Positions 9,223-16,789 of a stretch of 39,362 bases of DNA are shown in pieces; the stretch's first letter is position 1, and each line of letters starts with the position of its first letter. Source of the DNA: an uncultured Burkholderiales bacterium (lineage in GTDB: Bacteria > Pseudomonadota > Gammaproteobacteria > Burkholderiales > Burkholderiaceae_C); assembly GCA_903844825.1 (NCBI GenBank), contig CAIMVC010000292.1, positions 1 to 39,362 on the forward strand. The letters are read 5' to 3'. The notes beneath the pieces are model-generated. The model was not told the origin of the DNA and searched no databases. It saw only the letters and a list, made by a program, of their open reading frames with translations. The position numbers and the translations under genes were made by a program.

Positions 9223-9684
9223 TTATTGAAGCTCGCGCATCAGGCTTTCGGCCAGCGCGCGAATTTCAGGGGGGTTTTTCGGCAGGTCACACAGTTGCTG
9301 GGCTGCCAGCAGGGCGTCATGCGCATCCACGGTGTAGCCCAGCGCGGCCAGGCATTCGCCGAGCCGGTAGGCGCAGGCAGCGTCACTCGGGTCCAGCGCG
9401 TAGGCATAAGAAAAGTGCCGACCGGCCAGCTCGACGTGGCCGAGTTGCTGAATTGCCAGGGCAAAGCCGAACTGGTAGGCCGCCTCGCTTGGGCGGCTTT
9501 GCACCAGGGCTTCGTAGGCGTTCATGGCGTCTTCAAAGCGGCCGTCCAGCAGCGCCTGTTCGCCGAGCGTCCACAGCCGCTGCGTTTCCTCGGCCGAGGT
9601 CTCGGGCACGCGGGGCAGCTGCTCGATCATCCGGTCCATGGCCTCAATCAAGGCCGTGGCGCTGCTGGGTGCTGGGTCACGCAT
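9223..9684 (-). CDS. TPR class II T3SS chaperone (LcrH/SycD-like), third copy
   Basis: A 153-residue protein with three TPR units in the middle: LWTLGEQALLDGRFEDAMNA, then YQFGFALAIQQLGHVELAGR, then AYRLGECLAALGYTVDAHDA. This is the layout of translocator chaperones such as SycD/LcrH, which hold hydrophobic substrates in the cytoplasm. It lies two bases after sctL and ten bases before the 522-residue hydrophobic protein gene, so that protein is its probable client. It is distinct in sequence from the two other TPR chaperones upstream in the operon. Confidence 0.78.
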   Translation of the reverse strand: MRDPAPSSATALIEAMDRMIEQLPRVPETSAEETQRLWTLGEQALLDGRFEDAMNAYEALVQSRPSEAAYQFGFALAIQQLGHVELAGRHFSYAYALDPSDAACAYRLGECLAALGYTVDAHDALLAAQQLCDLPKNPPEIRALAESLMRELQ

Positions 9685-9686
9685 AC

Positions 9687-10313
9687 TCAGACCCGACTGC
9701 CCAGCAGTTTGGCAAAGCCCTGCTCAATAGCCTGCAGCTGCAGTTCCACGCTGGCTTCGACCACGCCCATTTCGCTTTCTAAAATTGCGGCGTCGCCCTT
9801 GAGGCGGGCGTCGGGCACGATGTCCATCATGCCCACACCGGGGAAGCGCTCGAGTAACTCGTGGGCGCGCTGGCGCACGGTGTCAGCATGCTCGGGCGAC
9901 AGGCGCAGCGTGAGTTGTTTTTGGTTGCGCATCACCGACAGGCCGCTTTGCACCACCGCCAGCACACGGGTGGTGTCGTCAAAGTCGGCCATGATGCGGC
10001 GCACCGACTTCATCACCAGGTGCACGATGCGCTGCTCGATGGCGGCAAAGTAGTCGACCGTGCGGGTGGCGTTTTCGATCATGCGCTCGGCCTCTTCCAT
10101 GCGGGCCATGGTCAGGCCTTCTTCAAAGCCGCGCTGCTTTTCGTCTTCGTAGGCCTGCTCGGCCTGGCTGCGAATGTGCTCGGCCTGGGCGCGTGCCTCG
10201 TCAAGGAGTTGCTGGGCGCTTTGCCAGGCGCGCACCTCTTCAGGTGACAGCACCAGCCGGGCCGGGTCGGGTGAGGCCAGATCGGCGGGGCGCAGGATTC
10301 GGATGAAGCTCAT
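9687..10313 (-). CDS. sctL: SctL ATPase stator
   Basis: The stator that tethers SctN to the sorting platform. I favour ATG 10313 (MSFIRILRPADLA, 208 residues). The frame can be extended to a GTG at 10352 inside sctK. The region after the N-terminus is a charged helix (EVRAWQSAQQLLDEARAQAE through EDEKQRGFEEG), then a FliH-like globular C-terminal half (IEQRIVHLVMKSVRRIMADF, LTLRLSPEHADTVRQRA). Gene order K-L is the expected one. Confidence 0.92.
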   Translation of the reverse strand: MSFIRILRPADLASPDPARLVLSPEEVRAWQSAQQLLDEARAQAEHIRSQAEQAYEDEKQRGFEEGLTMARMEEAERMIENATRTVDYFAAIEQRIVHLVMKSVRRIMADFDDTTRVLAVVQSGLSVMRNQKQLTLRLSPEHADTVRQRAHELLERFPGVGMMDIVPDARLKGDAAILESEMGVVEASVELQLQAIEQGFAKLLGSRV

Positions 10314-10341
10314 GAGGGACTCGTAGGTGTTCGGCGTGGGG

Positions 10342-11004
10342 TCAGTGGGCACGCGGCAGGCTGGTCAGGCACTTGTCCCAGTCGCTGGACCAGGTCTGCA
10401 CGGCGTGCCCATAGGCCGCTTCCAGCAGGCTCGCCGCGGGCACGGGCAGCGCTTTGGCCGCGGCCGGCGGCAGTTTCCATTGCAGGCGCTGACCCAGTGA
10501 CGGTGCCAGCGTGGCCGCCAGCGCTGCCAGCGACTGCTCGCCGTGCTGAAGCAGCGCGGCAGGCCACTCGGCCAGGGGCACCTCGCGCAGCGCATCGCTC
10601 TGGCTGCGCCCGCCTGGGCTGCCAGCCTTGAAGACCAGCGCCCAGTCTGACTCGTCCAGCCCCTGCGCGGCCAGCTCGGCCAGTGCGCTGCTGGCGATCA
10701 CCTGGCGCAAGGTGGCGCCGTGCATCAGCAGACCCAGGTTCCAGGCTACTTGCGTGATCAGCACGCTGGGCAGCAGGGCCAGGCGGTGTGTGAGTTGACG
10801 GCCATCGAGCTCTTCTGACCACCGGTGCGTGTGCTCGTCGGCCAGCGCCTGGGACAGTTGCACGGCCGACAGCGGCGCCATGGCCGCAGGCACGCGCAAT
10901 TGCGCCTGCGCCGGATGCAGGTCGCCAGCCGGTATCAGCAGAGCCGAAAACACCTGACTGGCCACCGATTGCGGCCAGCCGAGCAGGCTCTGGGCCAGTG
11001 TCAT
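10342..11004 (-). CDS. sctK: SctK sorting-platform adaptor
   Basis: A 220-residue soluble protein between sctJ and sctL, the position of SctK, which docks the SctQ pods onto the inner-membrane ring. The sequence is Ala/Leu-rich. It contains LTHRLALLPSVLITQVAWNL and LLMHGATLRQVIASSALAEL, and it ends with helical AAYGHAVQTWSSDWDKCL. Members of this family diverge strongly, so the call rests on position, length and helical character. It overlaps the sctJ stop by four bases. Confidence 0.85.
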   Translation of the reverse strand: MTLAQSLLGWPQSVASQVFSALLIPAGDLHPAQAQLRVPAAMAPLSAVQLSQALADEHTHRWSEELDGRQLTHRLALLPSVLITQVAWNLGLLMHGATLRQVIASSALAELAAQGLDESDWALVFKAGSPGGRSQSDALREVPLAEWPAALLQHGEQSLAALAATLAPSLGQRLQWKLPPAAAKALPVPAASLLEAAYGHAVQTWSSDWDKCLTSLPRAH

Positions 11005-11792
11005 GCGCTGGCCTCGGCGTGCGTAGCCGCACCGGCGCGGCTAAATTGCCGCCAGGCCAGAAAGGCGGCAGCGGCCAGCAGTGCCAGCACCAGGGCGAGC
11101 GCGCTCCACAAGGCGATTCGCAGCGTGCTGGCCGAGTCCGGATGTACCGAGATGCCCCACACGCTTTGCCACTGCGTGGCCTTGGCGTCGGCTTTGACTG
11201 CGCCCGGAATCAGCACCACCGAGACACGCTCGGTGCTCAGGCCGGGAATGCTGTTGACCACCATGCGTCGCACCTGCGGCTGCAACATTTCGAGGTCGTA
11301 CTCGGGCCGGTACTTGATGAAGACGGCCGCCGAAGAAGGCGAATCCTTGTCCAGCGCCGAGCCTTTTTCGGGCAGCACCAGGTGCACGCGGGCGAACAGC
11401 ACGCCATCAATGCGAGTGAGTGTTGACGACAGGTCCTGCGACAGGGCGTAGAGGTAGCGGGCGCGCTCTTCGAGGGGCGAGGAAATCAAGCCGCTTTTCT
11501 GAAACACCTGGCCCATGCCGCTGAAGGTCTCGCGCGGCAGGCCCAGCTGGTGCAGCGTGTCAACGGCCTTGGCCGAATTCTTGGCATCGACCTGAATGCC
11601 GACCATGCCTTCCTTGCCGCTGACCTTGGTGGCCTGGATGCCGGCGCCGGACAGGGCGGCAATGATGTCGTTGGCGTCGGCCTCGGCGATGGACGCCAGC
11701 AGATCGACCTTGGCGCCGCAGCCAGCCAGGCCCAGGCACAGACACAGCAACAGGGAACGCGCCAGTTGTCGCAAATTCATAGCGATGTTCAT
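11001..11792 (-). CDS. sctJ: SctJ inner-membrane ring lipoprotein
   Basis: A 263-residue lipoprotein of the inner-membrane ring (YscJ/PrgK family). A lipoprotein signal peptide ends at the lipobox L22-A23-G24-C25. The RBM1 domain follows (KVDLLASIAEADANDIIAAL), then the conserved LPRETFSGMGQVFQKSGLIS and RIDGVLFARVHLVLPEK, and RBM2 with AAVFIKYRPEYDLEMLQPQV. A C-terminal transmembrane helix lies at about 228-248. A second Met at residue 5 is an alternative start. The ATG overlaps the sctI stop as ATGA. Confidence 0.97.
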   Translation of the reverse strand: MNIAMNLRQLARSLLLCLCLGLAGCGAKVDLLASIAEADANDIIAALSGAGIQATKVSGKEGMVGIQVDAKNSAKAVDTLHQLGLPRETFSGMGQVFQKSGLISSPLEERARYLYALSQDLSSTLTRIDGVLFARVHLVLPEKGSALDKDSPSSAAVFIKYRPEYDLEMLQPQVRRMVVNSIPGLSTERVSVVLIPGAVKADAKATQWQSVWGISVHPDSASTLRIALWSALALVLALLAAAAFLAWRQFSRAGAATHAEASA

Positions 11793-12265
11793 GAGGTCTT
11801 CAAAATGGATTCGAGGTTTTGGGTGGACTTGCTGATGCCCTTGCTGACGATCTCGAACTGCAGACTGGTTTGCAGCAGCGTGAACTGCAAGGACATGAGG
11901 TCGGTCATGGTGAGGTTGGGCTTGGCCAGCACGTCGCCGACTTGCGCAAAGCGCGCCTTGGTGTCTGCTGACAGGTCCTGCATGGCACCCAGAATGGAGT
12001 CCCCGATGGAGGCTTTGTTGTCGCTGGCCACGGCGGGCACCAGCGGGCGCGCCAGTTCCGTGGCCGTGGGGCCCACCGGGGCGATGGCTACCGGCGTGGC
12101 TGCGGGGGCGGTGATGACCGCTTCAGCCGCGGCTGCCTGGGGCGCCATCATGCTGGCGCGAAAGCGCTCGACATCGTTAAAGTTCGGTGGTGCCAGAGGC
12201 TTGTTGCCGGTGGCAGCGCCGTCGGCGCCGATTTGCGCCGCGGACGACGCGAGGGCTTCGATCAT
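11789..12265 (-). CDS. sctI: SctI inner rod protein
   Basis: The rod/adaptor subunit beneath the needle. The protein has 158 residues with an Ala/Pro-rich middle. The diagnostic C-terminal part has an amphipathic helix followed by LTMTDLMSLQFTLLQTSLQF and EIVSKGISKSTQNLESILKT, the signature of YscI/MxiI-type rods. A good ribosome site (GGAGAA) precedes the ATG and the gene overlaps the previous stop by four bases. It immediately precedes sctJ, the expected order. Confidence 0.95.
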   Translation of the reverse strand: MIEALASSAAQIGADGAATGNKPLAPPNFNDVERFRASMMAPQAAAAEAVITAPAATPVAIAPVGPTATELARPLVPAVASDNKASIGDSILGAMQDLSADTKARFAQVGDVLAKPNLTMTDLMSLQFTLLQTSLQFEIVSKGISKSTQNLESILKTS

Positions 12266-12708
12266 GGGTTCTCCTTCGATGACGGGTGATCGGTGGCGGG
12301 TGCCTTGATGCCCAGCAGGCTGCGTGCCAGGCGCAGCGCTGGTTCGTGGCGGGTGGTCTGGCTCAGGGCCTGCAGAACCTGGGTGGCCTCGGCGGTGCGG
12401 CGCGCCATCAGCAGGGCCATGCCATGAAACACCTGCACCATGGAGCGGTCGGCGTGGTCGTGGTCCTGGCCGGTGTGCATCACACGCAAGCCCTGTTCGA
12501 GCACCAGCACCGCGTCATCGGGACGCTGCTGGTTCAGGTAGGCGGTGGCCAGGCCCAGGTAGGGAAAGTCGCGCTGCGGCCGCAGCACCATCAGGCCGCG
12601 AAACAGTTGCTCGACTTCGCGCAGCAGCGTGCCACCGGCCCCCGCGCCAATCATGCCGATCTCGGTCAGCATGCGCACGTCGGCGCTGTCCATCACGTCA
12701 GCGCTCAT
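12262..12708 (-). CDS. YscG-like TPR co-chaperone of the needle subunit
   Basis: A 148-residue protein with TPR-like helices. Residues near 14-24 (MLTEIGMIGAG) resemble the start of Yersinia YscG as I recall it (LLAEIALIGTG). YLGLATAYLNQQRPDDAVLV and a last helical pair follow. YscG and YscE together hold monomeric needle protein in the cytoplasm, and a YscE-like gene is present in the plus-strand operon, which supports the call. An HrpB1-type protein is the alternative. Confidence 0.72.
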   Translation of the reverse strand: MSADVMDSADVRMLTEIGMIGAGAGGTLLREVEQLFRGLMVLRPQRDFPYLGLATAYLNQQRPDDAVLVLEQGLRVMHTGQDHDHADRSMVQVFHGMALLMARRTAEATQVLQALSQTTRHEPALRLARSLLGIKAPATDHPSSKENP

Positions 12709-13184
12709 GCGTGACCCATCAGTGCCAGTGCGGCGCCGGCCTGCGCGGCCACCACCGGGTCGCTGACCTGGCCCATGGCTTGCGCCATGTGCAGCGCCAG
12801 GCGGGCATGGCCGGGGAGCTTGTTGGCCAAAAAGGCGCGGCCCAGGCCGAGCGTGTAGCCGGCGTTGTTTTCGTCAATGCCGAGGGCCAGCAAAAAGTAA
12901 CTCACGGCCACGTCAGGCTCGTTTTGGCCGAGCGCGCTTTGGGCCAGTCCGGCGCAAAAGTGCGCTTGGTCAGGGCAAACCCGCCAGAGCATCTCAAAGG
13001 CGGGGCGGGCTTTGTCGAATTCGCCGGCCTGCAGCCAGTGGTAGGCCATGGCGTAGGTCAGGTCCAGGGTGTCCTGCGGCACGCTGGTGACCGGCCGCAT
13101 GGCGCGCAGCTGCTCGACCAGGCTCTGGGTGTCGGTGTGAGTGTCGGGGGCGGCTTGCGGCGCCAAGGCGGTGTTGCTGTTCAT
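12705..13184 (-). CDS. TPR class II translocator chaperone (LcrH/SycD-like)
   Basis: A 159-residue TPR chaperone. I start it at ATG 13184 because a GAGGTG ribosome site precedes it, and an upstream extension would lie inside the translocator gene. TPR units are visible at LTYAMAYHWLQAGEFDKARP, HFCAGLAQSALGQNEPDVAV and YTLGLGRAFLANKLPGHARL. It follows the minor translocator gene by about ten bases and overlaps the YscG-like gene by four. Its probable client is the YopD-like protein. Two different TPR chaperones flanking the translocator genes is also seen in Bordetella (bcrH1/bcrH2, from memory). Confidence 0.85.
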   Translation of the reverse strand: MNSNTALAPQAAPDTHTDTQSLVEQLRAMRPVTSVPQDTLDLTYAMAYHWLQAGEFDKARPAFEMLWRVCPDQAHFCAGLAQSALGQNEPDVAVSYFLLALGIDENNAGYTLGLGRAFLANKLPGHARLALHMAQAMGQVSDPVVAAQAGAALALMGHA

Positions 13185-13194
13185 GCCGGACACC

Positions 13195-14007
13195 TCAGGC
13201 AAATGTGCGTTTGACGTTATCGACCGCGCTTTGCTGCATTTGCAACTGGGAGTCGATGACGCTTTTAAAGACATCCCGCGCATTGGCGGCGCGCTCGATT
13301 TCCTGCTGCATGCGGGCGCTCGCCACTTCGGCACGTAAGTCGGCTTTGGCGGCTTCGTTTTTGTCTTTGGCAGCCTGGTAGGTCACGACTGAAGCACCAA
13401 TACCGGCCAAGCCGTTGAGGATGGTGCCAATGCCGCTGAACTTGCCCTGCGCCACGGCACCGGCATTGTTGGCGTTGATACCTTCGCCCTTGAAGCCGCC
13501 GTAGGCGGTGAAAGCGCCCGCCGCGATCTGACCGACGCCAGAGATGATGCCAGCGTACATCTCCGTCTTGGCAGCCTCCAGACTCTTGGCAATGCTGGTC
13601 ATTTTTTCCGCGACCATGGTGTTGAGTTCCTTGTCGCGGTTTTCAAGGTTTCCCTTGCGCATCATGATTTGCAACTGGATCAGCAGGTCCTGCAAGGCGA
13701 ACACACTGGCGATGGCATTGGTGACTTCGCCCATGGTGTTGAGCTGGCTGAAATCGACGGCATCGAACTGCGCGATGGTCGTATTGGCCTTGGCCATGAA
13801 CTGGTCGGCAGTGACGGTGGGCACCGGCATGCCGGGCGTGTAGGTGGGCGAGGCATCGGGCACCTGCTCAGCCGGCGGCGAGCCACTAACGAAGGTGTAG
13901 GGCTGCGCTGTTGCGCCGGTCGGGTTGAGGTTGACGGGCGTGTTGGCCTCGACCGGGCCGGCGCTGGTGGTGCGCGGCCCCGGAATGGACTGGTTGATGG
14001 TGTTCAT
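13195..14007 (-). CDS. sctB: Minor hydrophobic translocator (YopD/BopD-like)
   Basis: A 270-residue T3SS pore component. The polar N-terminus without Sec signal and the Pro/Thr-rich stretch to residue 65 fit a T3SS export region. Helical residues 85-150 follow, then one hydrophobic hairpin (about 152-171 and 192-210) and a C-terminal amphipathic/coiled-coil segment (215-268) ending QMQQSAVDNVKRTFA. This single-hairpin plan is typical of YopD-class translocators. It follows the larger translocator by 43 bases and precedes a TPR chaperone. Confidence 0.85.
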   Translation of the reverse strand: MNTINQSIPGPRTTSAGPVEANTPVNLNPTGATAQPYTFVSGSPPAEQVPDASPTYTPGMPVPTVTADQFMAKANTTIAQFDAVDFSQLNTMGEVTNAIASVFALQDLLIQLQIMMRKGNLENRDKELNTMVAEKMTSIAKSLEAAKTEMYAGIISGVGQIAAGAFTAYGGFKGEGINANNAGAVAQGKFSGIGTILNGLAGIGASVVTYQAAKDKNEAAKADLRAEVASARMQQEIERAANARDVFKSVIDSQLQMQQSAVDNVKRTFA

Positions 14008-14050
14008 GGTCAGGGTCTTCGTTGAAAGGGTGTGCTGGCGTGTGGCGGCA

Positions 14051-15238
14051 TCAAACCATGCTGCGCCCGCCGCCGCCGAGTGCGCGCAGGCGCGCTTCGT
14101 TGGTGGTCTGCAGGCGGGCGGCAGCCGTGTCCCAAATGCTCATGAGCGCTTCTTGCAAGGTGGTCATGAAGTCGGCCGAGTTCTTGATTTGCGCGCTGAG
14201 CTGGTTGTACAAAGTCTGCAGACGGTCCTGTTGTGCCTTGATGTCGGCCTGTTCTTTTTTGGTGATGGCCAGGTTGATGGTCAGCACACCTTTGGCGATA
14301 CCGGTGACACCGCCGGTGATGTTGGCAGCCTGTCCCACGAACTTGGCGGCCTTGGCCACGTCAGCGTATTTGGCGGCCGCGGACGCCACATTGGACGCTG
14401 CAGTGCCCGAGCCCGCGCCTGCCGTGACGATTATGACGATCACACCCAGCACCACTTCGGTGCCCAGATTGACCCACATCTGCGTTTCTTCGCTGGCGCC
14501 CATGCTTTTGGCCAAGTCGGCCATGACCGAGCCCAGGTTGAGCTTGAGGTCCAGCGGATCCTTGCCCTGTGTCGCGCGCACGGCGTTGACCACGTCCAGC
14601 ACCGAATTGGCCAGCATGTAGGCGCCATAGGCGATCATCACGCCGCCAACCAGGGCGCCAGCACCGGTGGCAAGCAGCATGGCACCCGCCGCCATGATGG
14701 CCAGGCTGGCCACGACCGAGACCACCGCCTTGACAACGCCAAAGATTTTGTCCCAGTCGCCCACATTGTTGGCCTTGGCGGCCTTGGCCTGCGCGACCTC
14801 CAGTAGTTTCTCGCGATCTTTCTGGTTGGCCTCCATCTTGGTTTGCCGGTCTTTGAGGGTCTGCGCCTCGCCGTCAATGGAGAGTTCCAGGATCTTGCTG
14901 GACAAGAGGTCCATGATGGACTGGATGTCCAGCGGGTCGGCCTTGCTGGCATACAGCAAGGTGTTGACCTGCCGGACCAGTTCGGTGTTGCCCGCCAGTT
15001 GCAGTGCGAAGGTGGGGATCCTTGGCTTGTCCTCGCGAATGACCGTGTTGTTGTTCCAGGCCGTGTCAAACGCCGAGGGCGTTTTGCCCAGACCGATGTT
15101 GCCGGAAGCGGTCGGGCCTTGTGCGGCCTGAGTGGACTGTGCGCCTTCAGTTTTCCCAGCCAGGGTGTCAATTGACAATGCAGACGTCCCCGCCGCCTTG
15201 TTTTGCAGCCACTGGTTGTTCAGCGCTCCGGTGTTCAT
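14051..15238 (-). CDS. sctE: Major hydrophobic translocator (YopB/BopB/IpaB-like)
   Basis: A 395-residue pore-forming translocator. A coiled coil at about 110-155 precedes two hydrophobic regions, 167-212 (AVVSVVASLAIMAAGAMLLA onward) and 257-275 (TEVVLGVIVIIVTAGAG). The intervening DPLDLKLNLGSVMADLAKSM is typical of IpaB/YopB-type proteins. A C-terminal amphipathic coiled coil spans 325-385. There is no Sec signal. Its ATG overlaps the upstream chaperone stop, which couples the two. With the smaller partner it should form the host-membrane translocon. Confidence 0.9.
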   Translation of the reverse strand: MNTGALNNQWLQNKAAGTSALSIDTLAGKTEGAQSTQAAQGPTASGNIGLGKTPSAFDTAWNNNTVIREDKPRIPTFALQLAGNTELVRQVNTLLYASKADPLDIQSIMDLLSSKILELSIDGEAQTLKDRQTKMEANQKDREKLLEVAQAKAAKANNVGDWDKIFGVVKAVVSVVASLAIMAAGAMLLATGAGALVGGVMIAYGAYMLANSVLDVVNAVRATQGKDPLDLKLNLGSVMADLAKSMGASEETQMWVNLGTEVVLGVIVIIVTAGAGSGTAASNVASAAAKYADVAKAAKFVGQAANITGGVTGIAKGVLTINLAITKKEQADIKAQQDRLQTLYNQLSAQIKNSADFMTTLQEALMSIWDTAAARLQTTNEARLRALGGGGRSMV

Positions 15239-15756
15239 GCTGGCTCCTTATCGCCTGACTTGCCCATCTGGGCGGCTTTGGCAGCCAGCAGCAGGCCTTG
15301 CAGTTCCAGCGCTTTTTGCTTGATGGCCGCGTGGGCCGGCCCGTTGGCCCGGCTCAGGCAGACCGACAGCGTGGTCAGCGCATCCTCGGGTTGGCCCTTG
15401 TGGACCAGACACTCGGCGGTGTGAAAGCCCGGCAGCGGGTCGTCGAAGTCAAACACCAGGGCGCTGGCGTAGTAGCCAATCGCGTCGTCATAGTTTTTGA
15501 GCACCTGCTGTGTCATGCCCATGCCGATGAGGTAACGGGTCTCAAACGGGTTGGCCGCCAGCAGCAGGCCGAACAGGCGAAGCGCCGTGTCGTACTCGTC
15601 ACGCTCGTAAAAAAAGCAGGCCATGGCGTAGGCTGCATCGAGTTCGGCGTCTTGCACGCCCAAGAGATCGCCGAGCGTGCCGCCGGCGCGCAAATGCGCC
15701 ACCACACGCTCGCCGTGGGCAAGTCGCTGTTCTTCGGTGGTGCTGGGCTGGCTCAT
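15235..15756 (-). CDS. TPR class II translocator chaperone (LcrH/SycD family)
   Basis: A 173-residue TPR chaperone with the clearest LcrH signature of the three in this window: AYAMACFFYERDEYDTALRL, YLIGMGMTQQVLKNYDDAIG and FHTAECLVHKGQPEDALTTL. LcrH-type proteins keep translocators soluble and sometimes act in regulation. It precedes the YopB-like gene with a four-base overlap, so this is its likely client. It starts eight bases after the filament/tip gene. Confidence 0.92.
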   Translation of the reverse strand: MSQPSTTEEQRLAHGERVVAHLRAGGTLGDLLGVQDAELDAAYAMACFFYERDEYDTALRLFGLLLAANPFETRYLIGMGMTQQVLKNYDDAIGYYASALVFDFDDPLPGFHTAECLVHKGQPEDALTTLSVCLSRANGPAHAAIKQKALELQGLLLAAKAAQMGKSGDKEPA

Positions 15757-15764
15757 GGGCTGTC

Positions 15765-16328
15765 TTAGCGAAAGATGCGCTCGCTGCTCTTTTTGTACTC
15801 ATCTATAAAGGTCATGCCCATGTTGGTGAACTGACCGATCAAGGTGTTGAGCTTTTGCATCTGCATGTTGTCAGCCTGCGACTGGTTGGAGGCCGTGTCC
15901 TGCATGGTTTTGATGCGCGAGTCGAGCGTGTCAATGTCGGCGGCCGTCATTTTTCCGCTGGACCACTTGCTGTATTCGTCAGCGCTGATGGTCACGCCCG
16001 CCTTCATGGCCTTGTCCATCAGGTTTTTGCAGTCGGCCGAATTGCTTTCCATGGTGTCGGTGTCTTTTTTACCGGCATTGGCGCGCAAACCCTTGAGGCC
16101 GGTGGTGTCCTCCTTGAGCTGGTTCATGGCGGTCAGCTTGTTGAGGTTGTTGGTGCTGCCCTGCAACTGGGTTTGCAGGCGATCGGTGTTGGCGTCGACC
16201 ATCAGCATCGACAGCGCCATGGCCGCCATTTGCACATTGAACTTGCCACTGGGGGCACTGATTTCCTTGTTCAGCGCCAGCTGTGCGGCGCTGAATTCAA
16301 AATTACGGCTGACGGTCACGTTATTCAT
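15765..16328 (-). CDS. Filament/tip protein (Bsp22/EspA-like)
   Basis: A 187-residue hydrophilic protein without signal peptide, starting at an ATG behind a perfect AAGGAG ribosome site. Residues 30-85 form a helix (FNVQMAAMALSMLMVDANTD onward). The C-terminal 130-187 forms a second long amphipathic helix ending TFIDEYKKSSERIFR. Flanking helices around a variable middle is the plan of EspA/Bsp22 filament proteins. The position just before chaperone and translocators is that of bsp22 in Bordetella. An LcrV-type tip gene is absent from the window, consistent with a filament-type tip. Confidence 0.75.
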   Translation of the reverse strand: MNNVTVSRNFEFSAAQLALNKEISAPSGKFNVQMAAMALSMLMVDANTDRLQTQLQGSTNNLNKLTAMNQLKEDTTGLKGLRANAGKKDTDTMESNSADCKNLMDKAMKAGVTISADEYSKWSSGKMTAADIDTLDSRIKTMQDTASNQSQADNMQMQKLNTLIGQFTNMGMTFIDEYKKSSERIFR

Positions 16329-16367
16329 GAGGATCTCCTTGGCGTGGGATTGATGGGGAGGCGGGAC

Positions 16368-16688
16368 TCAGACCATGCGCCGGCGCGGGCGCGGCGCGGT
16401 GGGCTCGCTGCCGACGGCGCGGGGGGCCGAGGCGCCGCTGCCCAGGTCCAGCTCGGGCACCTGGTCGCGCAGCATCTGCTGACTCATTTGCTGGGCGGCT
16501 TCCCGGTCGCCCGGCGCGATCATGGCGTCGATGGCCTGCGCCAGCTCGTGCGGTGCACAACCGGCTTGCGCTGCCAGGGCGGCCTTGACCTCGGCAAAGA
16601 CCTCGGCCTGCCGGGCGAGCAGGGCGTCAGTCTCGGCCAGCAAAGCCTTGCTTTGTTCTATTTGCGCGCGTATCGCTTGATCGTCCAT
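16368..16688 (-). CDS. Small coiled-coil protein, probable chaperone of the filament subunit
   Basis: A 106-residue protein starting at ATG 16688, the first gene of the minus-strand operon. Residues 1-50 are strongly alpha-helical and coiled-coil-like (MDDQAIRAQIEQSKALLAET). The last 25 residues are basic and Pro/Arg-rich. It precedes the filament/tip gene by 39 bases. The size and coiled-coil nature recall CesAB, the 107-residue chaperone of EspA, and Bordetella has a dedicated Bsp22 chaperone. I infer the same job here. I see no clear ribosome site. Confidence 0.55.
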   Translation of the reverse strand: MDDQAIRAQIEQSKALLAETDALLARQAEVFAEVKAALAAQAGCAPHELAQAIDAMIAPGDREAAQQMSQQMLRDQVPELDLGSGASAPRAVGSEPTAPRPRRRMV

Positions 16689-16789
16689 GGTGTTTTTGTG
16701 TGTCCAAATCAAAACAAGGGGTAAATTTATCAGACTAATTGTGTTTTTGCACTAAGATTCGTTACAATTTTCACATTTACTTCAGCCTC
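16689..16789. promoter_or_regulatory. Divergent intergenic region between the two T3SS operons
   Basis: An AT-rich 101-bp gap separates two head-to-head operons that together encode the whole T3SS, so it must contain both promoters. On the plus strand TTGTGT (16739-16744) and TACAAT (16763-16768) are spaced by 18 bp and fit a sigma-70 type promoter. Transcription would begin only about 15 bases before the sctW ATG, and I see no Shine-Dalgarno sequence there. No equally good promoter is visible on the minus strand. A dedicated sigma factor or activator could be needed, but none is encoded in the window. Confidence 0.55.
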
